Below are positions 53,571 through 64,000 of a stretch of 64,000 nucleotides of DNA, in pieces (position 1 is the stretch's first letter; the number at the start of each line of letters is the position of its first letter). This stretch comes from Chara braunii (lineage: Eukaryota > Streptophyta > Charophyceae > Charales > Characeae): assembly GCA_003427395.1 (NCBI GenBank), contig BFEA01000452.1:315553-379552 (forward strand). Reading direction: 5' to 3'. Position numbers and translations under genes: made by a program. Under the pieces are notes generated by a model, which worked only from the letters and a program-made list of their open reading frames with translations, ran no database searches and had not been told where the DNA came from.

Positions 53571-56500
53571 AAATGCAAAAGAGGGAGCAAACGATAGGGT
53601 TACCAGGAAACAACAGGGAGAAGGAAAAAAAAGAGCGAAAATCACCCACATTAACTTGGGCTAATCGACACCCACTCTCGGTTCTTTACCTTTCGTATAC
53701 TACCAAATAAATAAAGAAAACCGACCCGGCGCATTACGTTAATACGAAGAAAACCCCCCAAATCAAGACATCACCCCTTAAACAGCGGTGCCCAGTGAGG
53801 GATCTGTAATCAAGTCTAATTGCGTCCCGTTGTGCTTGCCAATAATCACAGCGCCGCTTGGGCGGGTGACCTCTTGTGACCAGTACCATAGGGATTGTGT
53901 TGATGGGTATGGGTCTCTATCGCGATAAGGTGTGTTTGATTATTTTTCACACCACTATACGGCGTTTCCCTTTACTTTTCACACGTTATACAGTGTTTCG
54001 TGGTGGATCAAGGAGATTCGGGCGCATGTAAGACAAAGACATTGGAATCAACCATCAACCAAGTAAGGGTCCTAAGATCAAGTCAAAACTGCTGCCGAAA
54101 TTGACCAACCAGTCGGCAGTAACTGGATCCGCTCTCTTTCTCCATAGCAGATCCCTCATCTTTTCTTGAATCCGTACCCGATTTGTACTCGGTTACATTC
54201 ATCACCGGGAGGCGTAAACTATTCTCCTACAGAAAGTACAGTCAATCGTAACGGAAAATCAGTCGACCGAAGTTCTACATCCTCCGGAACCGAATTTCTC
54301 CTCTCTCCTCCTCCTCTCATCTGCTTACTTTTCTTCTCCTCCTATTCCTCCTCCTACTCCTCGTTCTGCTACTACTACTATGACCACCACAACTGTTACT
54401 ACTTGATCATCGTCTTGTTCCCCGTACTACAACAACGAGTACTTCATACTTCTACTATTACGACGACGACTTACTGGACAATCCGAACAAAAGCTCAGGG
54501 CGCCTTGTCATCAGGCGTATTACGTCTAGTTGTTCATGTTCCAACTCCATTCTCTTTAACTTATTGATGATCCTCTTCTTCCTCTCCTATCTCTCTCGCT
54601 CTTCCTCTCTTCCTCCCTCTTCCCCCCGCCGCACCCCCCTCCGTCCCTCCTCTTTATTCCTAACTTATACGCTGAACACTCCTTCAGCCCGCTATGACCT
54701 AAAGTGATCAAGCTCATCTCATCCACCAATCAACAGTCAAGCTATCTACCCACGCGCCCCCCCGCAGCAGGTCAAATGCTTTCCCCGGCATTCAGTCTGT
54801 CAAACGACTCCACAAATCGGCCTGTCAATGCTTGCTCCCAGCACTTCAGCTCATCTAGACGTCGATGTATGGTTACAGCACTAACAAGCCAATCACATAA
54901 CATCAGAGAAAGACATTTGTCGCAGAAATCAACAAATGGCGGATTTGCCTCAGAAATCAGCTGCCACACAGCCACACGGCAGGCAATCAGATGCCAAATG
55001 GTCACTTGTTAGATGACAGAGAAGACGCCATATGCTGATATAACAAAAGGACGCCATACACAACAGTAATAAGAAGCCAGAGACGCAACCAATCGGACAT
55101 CACCCCGGTCGCACAGCAGACGCTAACAGCAATTACGGTAGGTAGTCGCAGCGATCACTAGCAATAAGTAGAACAAGTCAGTCGACAGGCCGATCAGTTG
55201 AACAAGTGCCATTCTCTGCTGCACAAGATAGGTGTAACTTCGCAGTACATGCGCAAGACTGATTATCGAACTATCAATCCCGCCTGCCAGCCAACCAAAA
55301 ACCAAGAGACTCTACAAGAAAAAACAAAGTGGACCATCCATACTCAATCCGTCAACACACCACTCACACACGCCGTCGATCATGCAGAGCAAACCAATAA
55401 AATTAGCAAACAGCGCAGCCCGTTAGGTCATTCAAGCTATCAGACTATTAAATTCGACCCAATCAATCATATCGCTAAGGTCAATTAACAAGCCAATTAC
55501 CACCGATCCGTCGGGATCAGCAGAGAAGCGCTCTCTCCATCGCCGTTCAGCAACTTGACAAACAGCATGCCTTCAGATCACATCGTCAAAAAGAAAATTA
55601 TCAGCCCCCAGTTAATAATACATCCAGGGAGGGGTTTGGGCGGATTGGGTTCCGACGAGAATGATCGACCAAACCTCTGCATGATAGGGTAATCAGTGGA
55701 AGACGCACACTGAACGCATAGCAGTAGCTAGATAGATAGACTTTCGTGCATTGATCTCACACATACGCACATTATGCATCGCTACGCACAAGTCTCTTCA
55801 CACATCTTGCCGGGTTTCTCCACACATACTGGTCTTCTTCAATGCGTATAACCTATCAATAGTTCCATGGTCAATTCAGACAGTCGTGAGCATGCCCAGC
55901 TGGGCACACACGCAAACAGTCTCGCACAGTAATGCCCCCTTTTTCGTGGAGTCGTGTATAGCCAACATGACAACACACACACGCCCACACAAACGCGCAC
56001 ACACAAGCATACATGAAACATCTGCGGAGTCGTGTTTATTGAACATTCAACGCACACGCACACAGCGTGAAAGAAGCGAGCTTCTAGTGTGTTTCTTCTG
56101 CCGGTCCAATAACGCACGCTTACTTCCATCATCGCTTTCAATGGAACGCGCCATCAATCACAAACGTATCCAAGGGAAGATCACTGATCATTATGTCGTT
56201 CTGTTAGGGGAGATCTCTGGTCATTTCATCTTACTTCCGATTAGCCCCGGTTTTCATGACCACCTTCAACCCTCATCCTCCCTCCCTCTCCGACCGCCTT
56301 GTCGTCATCATCATCATCATCATCATACTCGTCTTTTCTTTCTGCTGATTCTTCGGCTTCTTATAACTATTACTATTATTATCGACTACCATCATCGTCA
56401 GAGGCAAAAGCATTCGCGTGTTCAGCCTTTCCTTTCCCACACGAGAAGACTCAAGAGAGCGAGCAAAGACAGGTGGGAAAAGGCTAGTCCGGCATCATCC

Positions 56501-56700
56501 GTTCTTCTCGTTCTTGTCGCTTCTTGGATGGCATATAAGATTATATAGAAATATTTTACTGTTCTTGACACCTTCGCAAAAGCATACTTCTTTTACTCTT
56601 GTGATTCCCCTGCAAGTCTGCAGCGCGGCTACTACAGTGCTCAGCTCCAATTGCGAGAGAGAGGCCTGTATGCATGGCAGCCCAGTGCGGACCCCATATG
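53571..56700. other. Intron 1 sequence without recognisable genes
   Basis: No gene supported. Pyrimidine-rich stretches at 54290-54370 and 54570-54660, (CAT)n at 56304-56327, GCACACACA-rich patches at 55970-56070. Long frames here have no domain motif. Confidence 0.45.
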
Positions 56701-56748
56701 TGTGATAGTGAGAGAGAGTTGAATGTTCATTCAATATAAACGTACAAG

Positions 56749-56828
<80 letters not shown>
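56749..56828. repeat. (CT)n microsatellite, about 80 bp
   Basis: A pure run of about 39 CT units followed by CGCACACACATTGATCGATCGG. It lies in intron 1 about 210 bases from exon 1. Confidence 0.98.
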
Positions 56829-56830
<2 letters not shown>

Positions 56831-57041
56831 CACACATTGATCGATCGGTCGATCGACCCCTCGCTCGCTCGCAAAGGAGCTCTTAGTTAGTATCTCGCCA
56901 CAATATATCGTCACGCAGTGTATCGGAGCGCAAAGACGAAAATAACAAAACAGAAAAAGGAAAGAAGCAAGGTTGGAAAGCTCCGCATGTTCGTCTATAT
57001 GTATATCTACAAAAAAGATACGTGCGAGTATGTATGCTCAC

Positions 57042-57268
57042 CTGCGAGAACGCTTGCGACTCCGTCGCCTGTGCCTCGCCTTGTTGTCGTCTTCTCTGCC
57101 GCTCGTCTCGCTCTCACTCTCACTGCCATCGCTGCTGGCAGAGTGAGTCGTACGCCTGTGCTTATGCTGAGTTGAACGACTTCTCCGTTTTCTCCGGGAC
57201 TCCCCATTCTCATCATTCACCTCACTACCTCCATTCGAACGCGAGCTCAAAGACGAGGAGATAGCCAT
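57042..57268 (-). CDS. Exon 1 of a Lys/Arg-rich nuclear-type protein gene
   Basis: Reads MAISSSLSSRSNGGSEVND, then alternating basic and acidic-Ser blocks (RRKRRSRSTQHKHRR, SDGSESESETSGRED, RHRRRSRKRSR), ending in CGCAG|GTGAGC, an excellent donor, with two bases of a Ser codon left over for exon 2. The Arg/Ser and Arg/Lys clusters suggest an RS-like, intrinsically disordered nuclear protein, perhaps linked to RNA processing. No folded domain is visible, so no specific function is assigned. The frame stays open upstream of the Met to the assembly gap (RSGSGKGGYL), and the Met has a weak start context, so the true start may lie in the gap. Confidence 0.75.
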
Positions 57269-57303
57269 AAGATAACCCCCCTTTCCACTTCCAGACCGCT
57301 CTC

Positions 57304-57723
57304 NNNNNNNNNNNNNNNNNNNNNNNNNNNNNNNNNNNNNNNNNNNNNNNNNNNNNNNNNNNNNNNNNNNNNNNNNNNNNNNNNNNNNNNNNNNNNNNNN
57401 NNNNNNNNNNNNNNNNNNNNNNNNNNNNNNNNNNNNNNNNNNNNNNNNNNNNNNNNNNNNNNNNNNNNNNNNNNNNNNNNNNNNNNNNNNNNNNNNNNNN
57501 NNNNNNNNNNNNNNNNNNNNNNNNNNNNNNNNNNNNNNNNNNNNNNNNNNNNNNNNNNNNNNNNNNNNNNNNNNNNNNNNNNNNNNNNNNNNNNNNNNNN
57601 NNNNNNNNNNNNNNNNNNNNNNNNNNNNNNNNNNNNNNNNNNNNNNNNNNNNNNNNNNNNNNNNNNNNNNNNNNNNNNNNNNNNNNNNNNNNNNNNNNNN
57701 NNNNNNNNNNNNNNNNNNNNNNN
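57304..57723. other. Assembly gap (420 N)
   Basis: A run of N, followed directly by (AC)n at 57724-57740. The gap probably hides a microsatellite that could not be assembled, and possibly the start or promoter of the minus-strand gene. Confidence 0.98.
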
Positions 57724-58574
57724 ACACACACACACACACCTTGTATTCTCCCACTCTGCGAGAAGGATGACAAACAAATCTGATCTTCCCCGCTCACCGA
57801 AGTGCGAACCGCGTCTCGAACGCTCTACGTACGCAAGTTTCACTCCTTGATGGCATCGTCAAAGGCGCGACGGAGAGTTGACGAGCCCCCGCTCACGGAA
57901 AGTCGTGCGGGCGTCGAGATTCATGAACCGAAATTTGAATTCGGCCACGGGCGGTGGATGTCAGCCGCACTAAACGGCGGCGGACACGGACATTTTCACA
58001 GCTCGTCGGCAAACGTGTTCTGGAGGCGTTTAGATCGAGCGCGATCGTAGGTGAATGATAGTAAAAGCAAAAGCGGGAAGGGCTTCTGCAGCGTCATTTT
58101 CGTCACCGCTGGGAGAGAGAGGGCGCGGGGAAACAAGTGATTCTAGCAAAAGTCCACGAGGGCGCGGAGGTGCAGCTCGGACGCCAAAGAGGGCGATGGG
58201 GGCCCAAGATTGGGGGTGGGACAGCTGTACCAGGACAAGCGAGAAAGGGCATCGCTGCACTACACAGCACTCCACATGCATTTGGCCGTTCTGTGGACCA
58301 GCTTCTCCAGCATTTTGAATGCGCCGGGTCGAGAAAGCGTCTAAATCCATGTAGAGAGGCGCAAAAGCACGCCACTTGGAAGATCACAGGTTTTCTTTTT
58401 CCTTCTTTGTCTTTTCAAAAAGTCTGCGAAATACCCCTGAAAGTCGAGGTATTCGCTCAAATATCCCCAAAAGATGTCGGTTGACCGGAATACTCCTTGC
58501 CCTTGTCAAATATAAATTTTGCGTTATACCCCTGTCAGGGGTTGTGCACCTTCGCATTCTGTCCGTTCACCTTT
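57724..58574. other. Sequence upstream of the host gene; no gene recognised
   Basis: Relatively G+C-rich, complex sequence that may include the promoter of the minus-strand gene. Overlapping frames on both strands (for example 58137-58484 plus) lack known motifs. No convincing TATA element can be placed because the transcription start is unknown. Confidence 0.4.
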
Positions 58575-59168
58575 GGGCCTCGTTCGACACCACTACAAAA
58601 CCCTTACGTCTAAGGGTTTCATCGTTCCACCCGTCCCTAATGACGAAAAAAAAGATGCCGAATTTGTTTTCACATTCTCGGCCCTAAGGGCGAGCCCCAC
58701 AAAAGTAAGGGCCTCGTTCCACACCACCACAAAGGGCCTTGTTCTACACCACTACAAAACCCTCACTTTGTAAGGGGGCCCTTACGGCGAAAAAGTGATT
58801 AATTTTCCCTTACCTCATTTTTCGCTCCACAACCACTTACAAAAACTCTACACTTAGGCGCACTTACATTTCAGGTGCCTCCGTTTGCGTTCTAATTGGC
58901 CGAAAGACACACCTGATGTTAAAAAAAATAAAAAATAAAAATGGTTCTTTCACGGATGTAAGGGTGTCACCCCCTACTTTCAAGTCAGCTCCACGGCCGT
59001 CCTTACGGTAAGGGCCATTTTGGCTGGGCGGTACTTACTTTTGTAGGGCCCGCCCTTACCACCGCGAATGTGAAAACAAATTAAACTTCTTTTTCTTCGT
59101 GATTAGGGAGGGGTGGAACGATGAAAACCTTACATGTAAGGGTTTTGTAGTGGTGTCGAACGAGGCCC
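58575..59168. mobile_element. T1: MITE-like element with about 100-bp terminal inverted repeats
   Basis: Left end GGGCCTCGTTCGACACCACT (58575) and right end AGTGGTGTCGAACGAGGCCC (59168) are inverted copies. The inverted similarity extends inwards about 100 bases through GGGTTT(T)CATCGTTCCACCC, CCCTAAT and TTTGTTTTCACATTC. At 594 bp it has no coding capacity. The ends resemble PIF/Harbinger termini and are shared with the larger copies to its right. A second partial terminus (GGGCCTCGTTCCACACCACC, 58709) lies inside, so it may itself be a nested pair. A target duplication is unclear. Confidence 0.75.
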
Positions 59169-60145
59169 AAAACCCTTACTTTGTAACGGCGCCCTTACGA
59201 CGAAAATGTGATTAATTTTCCCTTGCCCCGTTTTTCGTTCCACAACAACTTACGAAAACCCTACACTTTGTCGCACTTACGTTTCAGGTGCCCCCGTTTG
59301 CGCCTAACGCGGCCGAGAAGAGAATGCGAGTGTTTGACCCGGTGTTGCGGCGGACGAAATCGTGTCCGCCACCTTCAAGCCCGTGGGAGACCCGGGCCAG
59401 CCATTTCTCCAAGGCAGGCATGGCCCTGTCGCGGGCACTCATCCACCATTACGCCAGTGCACGTGGCTTCGCGTGACTGCCGTGTGCCTTATTTACGCAG
59501 CGGAGTCCAGCTATGGACAGCGGTGGGTGCAATGAGGCGGCGACGAGGAGATTGTCAACCACTGAGAAGAGCATGGTCGCTAGTGCTGTCCTCACGGTGT
59601 GCCGGTATATGGAGACGGTGAATGGATTGCGGCGGGCGGCTGCGAGGGGTAGGGGGAGGAGGGAGACGGCCATAGCCCAGATGTCTTCACGTCGTCCGAT
59701 GTATCAAACGCTCCTTTCCTGTTGTCCAACGACACTCGCACGCCCGCCTCCGCGGGGACCCCTGCAATGGTCGCATCCACACGCAAGTCGAATCGGCTAA
59801 CCACAGGCATTGCAGGACCACAGTTGATCGACCACGCTACCCGTTGGAGGCTACCGTGGGACCACCGTTCCGCGGTGTACCGGACAACCCAGCCGTTGGA
59901 CCAAGAACGTGTAGGAAACACCTGACAAAAAAAAAAAAAAAAAAAAAAAAAACGGTTTTTCCGTGGAAATAAGGGCGCCACCCCTACTTTCAAGTCACCT
60001 TTACAGTTGTCCTTACATTTGCATCCGTTTTGGCTGGGGAGTCCTTACTTTTGTGGGGCTCGCCCTTACGGCTGCGAATGTGAAAACAAATTTGGCATCT
60101 TTTTTTTCGCCATTAGGGAGGGGTGGAACGGTCAAACGAGGCCCT
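59169..60145 (+). mobile_element. T2: PIF/Harbinger-like element, internally deleted
   Basis: The left part repeats T1's subterminal sequence (ACCCTTACTTTGTAA, TGATTAATTTTCCCTT), then comes the transposase N-terminal exon (59513-59735). A deletion junction lies near 59733 (TTGTCCAACG joined to ACACTCGCACG; about 415 bp absent compared with T3). An A25 run (59927-59951) and a right terminus ending AACGAGGCCCT at 60145 follow. It is roughly mirrored by T3. Confidence 0.7.
59513..59735 (+). pseudogene. T2 transposase N-terminal exon, copy 1
   Basis: Starts MDSGGCNEAATRRLSTTEKS and continues MVASAVLTVCRYMETVNGL and a Gly/Arg-rich stretch. It then shifts frame (about 10 bases lost after GCCCAG at 59680 relative to copy 2) and runs into the internal deletion. 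It aligns with copies at 61236-60814 (minus) and 61989-62312 (plus). Not functional. Confidence 0.65.
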
Positions 60146-60260
60146 AAGGACTCCCTAATGGCGAAAAAAAAAATGCCAAATTTGTTTTCACATCCCTCCC
60201 TAATGAGGCCCTAAGGGAGGGGTGGAACGGTCAAACGAGGCCCGTCGGCCAAACGAGGCC
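60146..60260. repeat. Junction of inverted elements T2 and T3 with duplicated termini
   Basis: Contains several terminus fragments in both orientations (GAGGCCCTAAGG, TTAGGGAGGGGTGGAACGG, AACGAGGCCCGTCGGCC), marking where two elements abut tail to tail. It is the approximate axis of a 2.3-kb inverted repeat. Confidence 0.7.
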
Positions 60261-61616
60261 CTAACGACTCCCCAGCCAAAACGGACGCAAATGTAAGGAC
60301 GGTCGTGGAGGTGACTTGAAAGTAGGGGTGGCACCCTTACTCCCACGAAAAAACCGCTTTATTTTTTTTTTTTTTTTTTTCGTCAGGTGTTTCCTTCACG
60401 TTCCTAGTCCAACGGTTAGGTTGTCTGGTACACCGCGGGACGTTGGTCCCACGGTAGCCTCCAACAGGTAGCGCGGTGGCCCAACTGTAGCCCTGCAATC
60501 CCTCCGGTTAGCCGTTTCGGCTTGCGTGTGGAGGCGACCATTGCAGTGGTTCCCGCGAAGGCGGGCGGACGAGTATCGTTGGCGACTCTTCTTTCAAATG
60601 CGAACTGTGGGTGGTGTGCGCAGCCCGTCGGTTTCGATCAAGCAAAACTGCCCATCTCCCGCCACCCCGTGATGGTCGTCATGTGCGAGCCACTATATTC
60701 CACTCCTCTGCTTCCACGCTTTATCGTCATCAAAAGTTGGCAGATTTGTTCCTCGTGTTTTGCTGCAGGAGTGCATGGCTAACACGGTGAGGAAGACAAC
60801 TCTGCTAATTATCCTACTTGGGGCAGTGGTGCTGCAAGAGCGCATGGCTGATAATGTCGCTGAATATGGTCCTTGACATTCGTAGTTTTTCATGGAAATA
60901 CTCCTCCGGCGCGTCGTCAGCAATGTCCAAGTCTCGCCACATCCCGCGCATTCGTCTTTTCATCCACCATCGAGGTGTGTCCCTCGGCAAAACACCAGCA
61001 ATAATTGCGTTGGACAACAGGAAAGGAGCGTCTGATACACCGGACGACGTGCAGACGTCTGCCAACGCTGGGGCTATGGCGGCCTCCCTCCTCCCCCCAC
61101 CCCTCCCAGCCGCCCGCCACAATCCGTTCACCGTCTCCATGTACCGGCACACCGCGAGGACAGCACTAGCGACCATGCTCTTCTCATTGGTTGACAATCT
61201 CCTTGTTGCCACCTCATCGCACCCACCGCTGTCCATAGCTAGACTCCGTGGCGTAAACAAGGCACACGGAAGTCACGAGAAGCCACGTGCGCTGGTGTGT
61301 GGTGGATGAGTGTCGCATACACCGTGGAGAACGCGAGGGCAAGGAGTCCAGAATCCGATGTGGTCGAAGCAAAGTGGCGACGCGGATTTTGAATCTGAAT
61401 GATTGGGGTCTGCGCGCGCTTTAACTTTCACGACCGAATGACGTTGCGCGCCCACGACAAGGCCACACCCGCCTTGGGGAAATGGCTGGCCTGGGTCTCC
61501 CACTGGCCTAAAGGTGGCGGACACAATTTCGTCCGCCGCAACACCGGGTCGGACACTCTCATTCCCTTCTCGCCCGCGTTAGGCGCAAATGGGGGCACTT
61601 AGGTGCACTTACGTTT
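60261..61616 (-). mobile_element. T3: PIF/Harbinger-like element, inverted copy
   Basis: Minus-strand counterpart of T2: reading leftwards from about 61616 it has the CGTAAGTGCACC and GGTGTTGCGGCGGACGAAAT parts, the transposase exon (61236-60814), about 415 bp absent from T2, CCTTCGCGGGAACC and the A-run (T-run at 60361-60380). It ends at GGCTGGGGAGTC near 60262, where its terminus is truncated. It is the fullest copy of the three. Confidence 0.7.
60814..61236 (-). pseudogene. T3 transposase N-terminal exon, copy 2 (PIF/Harbinger nuclease-like)
   Basis: The longest copy: about 140 codons from MDSGGCDEVATRRLSTNEKS through VCRYMETVNGL, a Gly/Arg-rich linker, DAPFLLSNAIIAGVLPRDT and RWWMKRRMRGMWRDLDIADD. 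It ends with EEYFHEKLRMSRTIFSDII. The last block matches the RxxW...F...RM(S/T)...F layout at the N-terminus of HARBI1/PIF-type DDE nucleases, upstream of their catalytic domain. It ends in stops at about 60812, and no DDE catalytic region was found downstream, so this is an N-terminal exon or a truncated gene. Confidence 0.6.
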
Positions 61617-61988
61617 TAGCAAACCTCTGATTCCATTGTATGTGTTTTTTTTCCGGGTTTTGAATGCCCGACCCATAGTTGTGGCTGACATAATCGTGTC
61701 CGTGACCTTTGAGCCCATGGGACACGAGAATCCGAATTGCGGCGAAGCGAGGCGGGTCTCCCGAATGGGCTCGCGACGTTGTCCACCCACGCCGAAACAC
61801 ACGAGCACGGTCCACCGAATTCAAATTCATATTTCACACGGGCAATGCGCTCTGTATGGACTGCTTTGTCGACTTCTCACCTGCGCGTTAGTGGACACCG
61901 CACAACGCTATTTTCTATCATTGCAGCCAGAGCAGGTGACTTCGTGTGCGTAGCGTGTGACGTCTCTCTTTTGCAGTGGCGTTCAACT

Positions 61989-62312
61989 ATGGACGATGGC
62001 GGAAGTATGGAGGCGGGAGTGAGGAGACTGCCAGTCCGTGAGAAGACCATGGTCACCAGTGTTGTCCTTGCAGTTTGTCGGCATATGGAGATGGTGAACG
62101 AACTACGGCGGGGGGGGGGGAGGGGAAAGGGGAGGAGGGGGGCCGCCATAGCCCAGGCATTGGCAGACGTCGTCACCTCGTCTGGTCTGTCGGATGCTCC
62201 TTTTCTGTTGTCAAATGCTATTATCACGGGTGTTCTGCCGAGGGACACTTCTCAGTGGTGGATGAAAAGGCGGACCGGGGGGACATGGCGGGACTTTGAC
62301 ATTGCATTCTAG
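61989..62312 (+). pseudogene. T4 transposase N-terminal exon, copy 3
   Basis: MDDGGSMEAGVRRLPVREKT, VVLAVCRHMEMVNEL, a Gly/Arg-rich linker, SDAPFLLSNAIITGVLPRDT and WWMKRRTGGTWRDFDIAF, then a TAG. It is open over 107 codons and, like copy 2, has ALADV between linker and SDAPF. It stops where copy 2 continues into the RMS block, because the sequence diverges after DIA. More diverged from copies 1 and 2 than they are from each other. Confidence 0.6.
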
Positions 62313-62940
62313 ACACATCCATGGTGGTGGATGGAGAAAGATGCAAATCAACCGGAAGATGGCGTCCTCCATGCACGGCGGCCAGCAGTGCAGACATGGG
62401 ACCGAGAACCCCGCCTCGTTCATCCACTCTGGCAGATGTGTAGTATGACGTATGAGTCAACCCCCATGCCAGATCCAGTGTAGATGGGGGGGGTGCCCAT
62501 GCAATGTCATTAGGCAACAACTAATGGTGAGGGGGCAGATGCGAATACAGATTCAGATCAAACCTGTGATGCACGCTCTTCTCTACCCCACTCCCAACTC
62601 CATAGCACCCCCCACCCGTCCCATACCCCTATGCCCCCCTTCTGTATCCATCGCCTATACCTGTGCTCGCCAAAGCAGCCTGTTGAAGCTTCTTTGGACC
62701 CCTTTTCCTTCGACGCCGGCTGCAATTGTCGGCCAGATGCCAGACGTGCAGAATGATCACCAATGCCAAAGCCTCAAGCACGAAAATGAATAGAGTCGTC
62801 TTTCTCACCATGTCAACCATGTGATCATTCCGTAAAGTACAAGGAATCGAGTTGGCACCTTTCGAACATGACAGAGGGTTGCAATATACGGGAGCACACG
62901 TGATGACCGACGGAAGAAAGGCGTGATGACCAATGGGCGT
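62313..62940. other. Unassigned interior of T4
   Basis: No matching sequence in T2 or T3 and no recognisable domain. It may be a different intron or exon of the transposon, or host sequence captured by it. Confidence 0.4.
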
Positions 62941-63432
62941 CGTCGACATCCCGTCCTCCAATTCGAACATCCCCGCCAATGGTCATTTCACCCGCCTCCG
63001 CACGGACCCCTGCAACGGCTACCTTCAAACGCCAGCCGAAACTCCCCGGTGAAGGGAATGCAGGGGCAACCGCAATGGCACCGCACGACCGTTGGAGGTT
63101 GTCGTGGGCCTGCTATCCCATGGTCTAGCGGACAAGACGGTTGTTGGACCAGGAATGGCAACCAAACACCTGACGTAAAAAAAAACAAAAAACAAAAAAC
63201 AAAAAGGTTGTTTTTGCGGATGTAAAGGTATTACCCCCTACTTTCAAGTCTCCTCCACGGTCGTCCTTACCTTAAGGTCCGTTTTGGTTGGGGAGTCCTT
63301 ACTTTTATAGGGTCCACCCTTACGGCTGCGAATGTGAAAACAAGTTCGACTTCTTTTTCTTCGTGATTAGGGAGGGGTGAAACGATGAAAACCTTACATG
63401 TAAGAGTTTTGTAGTGGTGTCGAGCGAGGCCC

Positions 63433-64000
63433 TATGGCACATGTGAAATACCACTACTTTTAAAAACGTAATTTTACTTATTTTGTGAGGTGGAGCCGGG
63501 GCTCTGTTCGTGCTTTTTGATCCTAGGTGTAGGACATTGCCGAGCAAACACATCTGCTAGAAAATAACGCAGGTGTTCTAGAAAGATCTCAAAGGGGACG
63601 AAATTCCCATATGGAGAAAATGAGCAAAAACTCATTTCATTTTGATTTCCAGTTCAAATATAAACAGGGGAGCATGGCCAATTGATCATGTGGCAAAGAC
63701 TCATTTGATATTTAACTTCCACTACATGTGGTGACACGTACCTGCTCACGGTGACGAGCTGCACAAGTGAGATCATCACTATGTCCAACATTGTCTGAGG
63801 ACACCATCATTGTCATCATACTCGCCGCTTGTAGTATCAGTCATAGTTCTCGTCGTGCCATAGTCCTCTTCGTGGCAGTCATGATCATCTTCATAAAAAC
63901 CTATCCCATGCTCATTGTCAGTGTTGTTCCCACCTAGTCGACTGTTGGTCTATCGTTGTGAAGGGTCCCGCTTGTAGTTTTGCTGGTTCGAGTCGCCTAG
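63433..64000. other. Unassigned sequence at the right edge
   Basis: No gene recognised. The final bases GCTGGTTCGAGTCGCC resemble a tRNA B box at the window edge, but what follows is not visible, so no tRNA is called. Confidence 0.4.

Larger units (their letters stand above)
50361..57041 (-). other. Intron 1 of the Lys/Arg-rich gene, about 6.7 kb
   Basis: From GT at 57041-57040 (CGCAG|GTGAGC, a near-perfect donor) to AG at 50362-50361. It contains (CT)n tracts, purine-rich blocks and tandem duplications listed separately. Further exons inside it are possible but none was recognised. Confidence 0.6.
61617..63432 (+). mobile_element. T4: PIF/Harbinger-like element, third copy
   Basis: Plus-oriented. 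After a divergent left part it carries the transposase exon (61989-62312), an unrelated middle (62313-62940), the GCCTCCGCACGGACCCCTGCAA block shared with T2, an A-rich run (63177-63206), the CCCCCTACTTTCAAGTC and GGGGAGTCCTTAC subterminal blocks. It ends with the terminus GTGGTGTCGAGCGAGGCCCT at 63432. The left terminus was not identified; it appears to abut T3 directly. Confidence 0.65.

Noticed and set aside
55751-56548. 265-codon plus-strand frame
   Set aside because: Low-complexity His/Leu/Ser-rich sequence antisense to intron 1, without domain motifs.
57038-57843. Minus-strand frames of about 190-240 codons crossing the assembly gap
   Set aside because: They are open only because the gap is unread; only the exon at 57268-57042 is supported.

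Overview
This window looks like eukaryotic, plant-type nuclear DNA. The evidence is chromoviral-style Ty3/gypsy retrotransposons with primer-binding sites matching an initiator-Met tRNA, a BED/DUF659-type hAT transposase, PIF/Harbinger-like transposons, abundant (CT)n/(GT)n microsatellites, and one gene split by GT-AG introns. The overall style (very repeat-rich, long introns) suggests a streptophyte alga such as a charophyte, but that is an impression and not demonstrated. There is no operon, CRISPR array or prokaryotic gene. Most long open frames are either transposon remnants or low-complexity shadows.

Layout. 1-2033 is the 3' end of a Ty3/gypsy element 'A' (Pol C-terminus, polypurine tract, LTR). 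2034-4770 is microsatellite and minisatellite DNA, including a G-rich/C-rich inverted array. 4930-8680 holds a frameshifted hAT transposase with a BED finger at one end and an AT-hook tail at the other. 8680-9460 is a fragment of another gypsy Pol ('E'). 10056-11030 is an AGAGT-type satellite. 11100-16000 is anonymous DNA with several diverged tandem duplications and traces of a tRNA-derived SINE.

16004-31714 is a full-length minus-strand gypsy element 'B', of the same family as A, split by a plus-strand gypsy element 'C' (23559-30493) that landed in its leader. C has two nearly identical LTRs but a heavily decayed, internally deleted coding region, so it was probably mobilised in trans. 32899-41605 is element 'D', a more complete relative of C, carrying inactivating lesions at catalytic positions of reverse transcriptase and integrase and an in-frame 102-bp duplication in gag. 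43452-44622 is a solo LTR of the A/B family with a perfect CCTGG target-site duplication.

44628-57303 is the least transposon-dense part and contains the only host-like gene I can support. It is a minus-strand gene with exons at 57268-57042, 50360-50264 and 49437-49375, in matching phase, encoding an Arg/Ser- then Lys-rich nuclear-type protein; a fourth exon at 47657-47616 is possible. Its introns contain microsatellites, tandem duplications and purine-rich tracts. A 420-base assembly gap (57304-57723) lies just upstream of exon 1.

58575-63432 is a cluster of PIF/Harbinger-like DNA transposons sharing long terminal inverted repeats. Three copies of one transposase N-terminal exon are present, two of them in opposite orientation as a large inverted repeat. 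The LTR divergence I can judge by eye (D about 6%, B about 4%, C about 2%) agrees with the nesting order.
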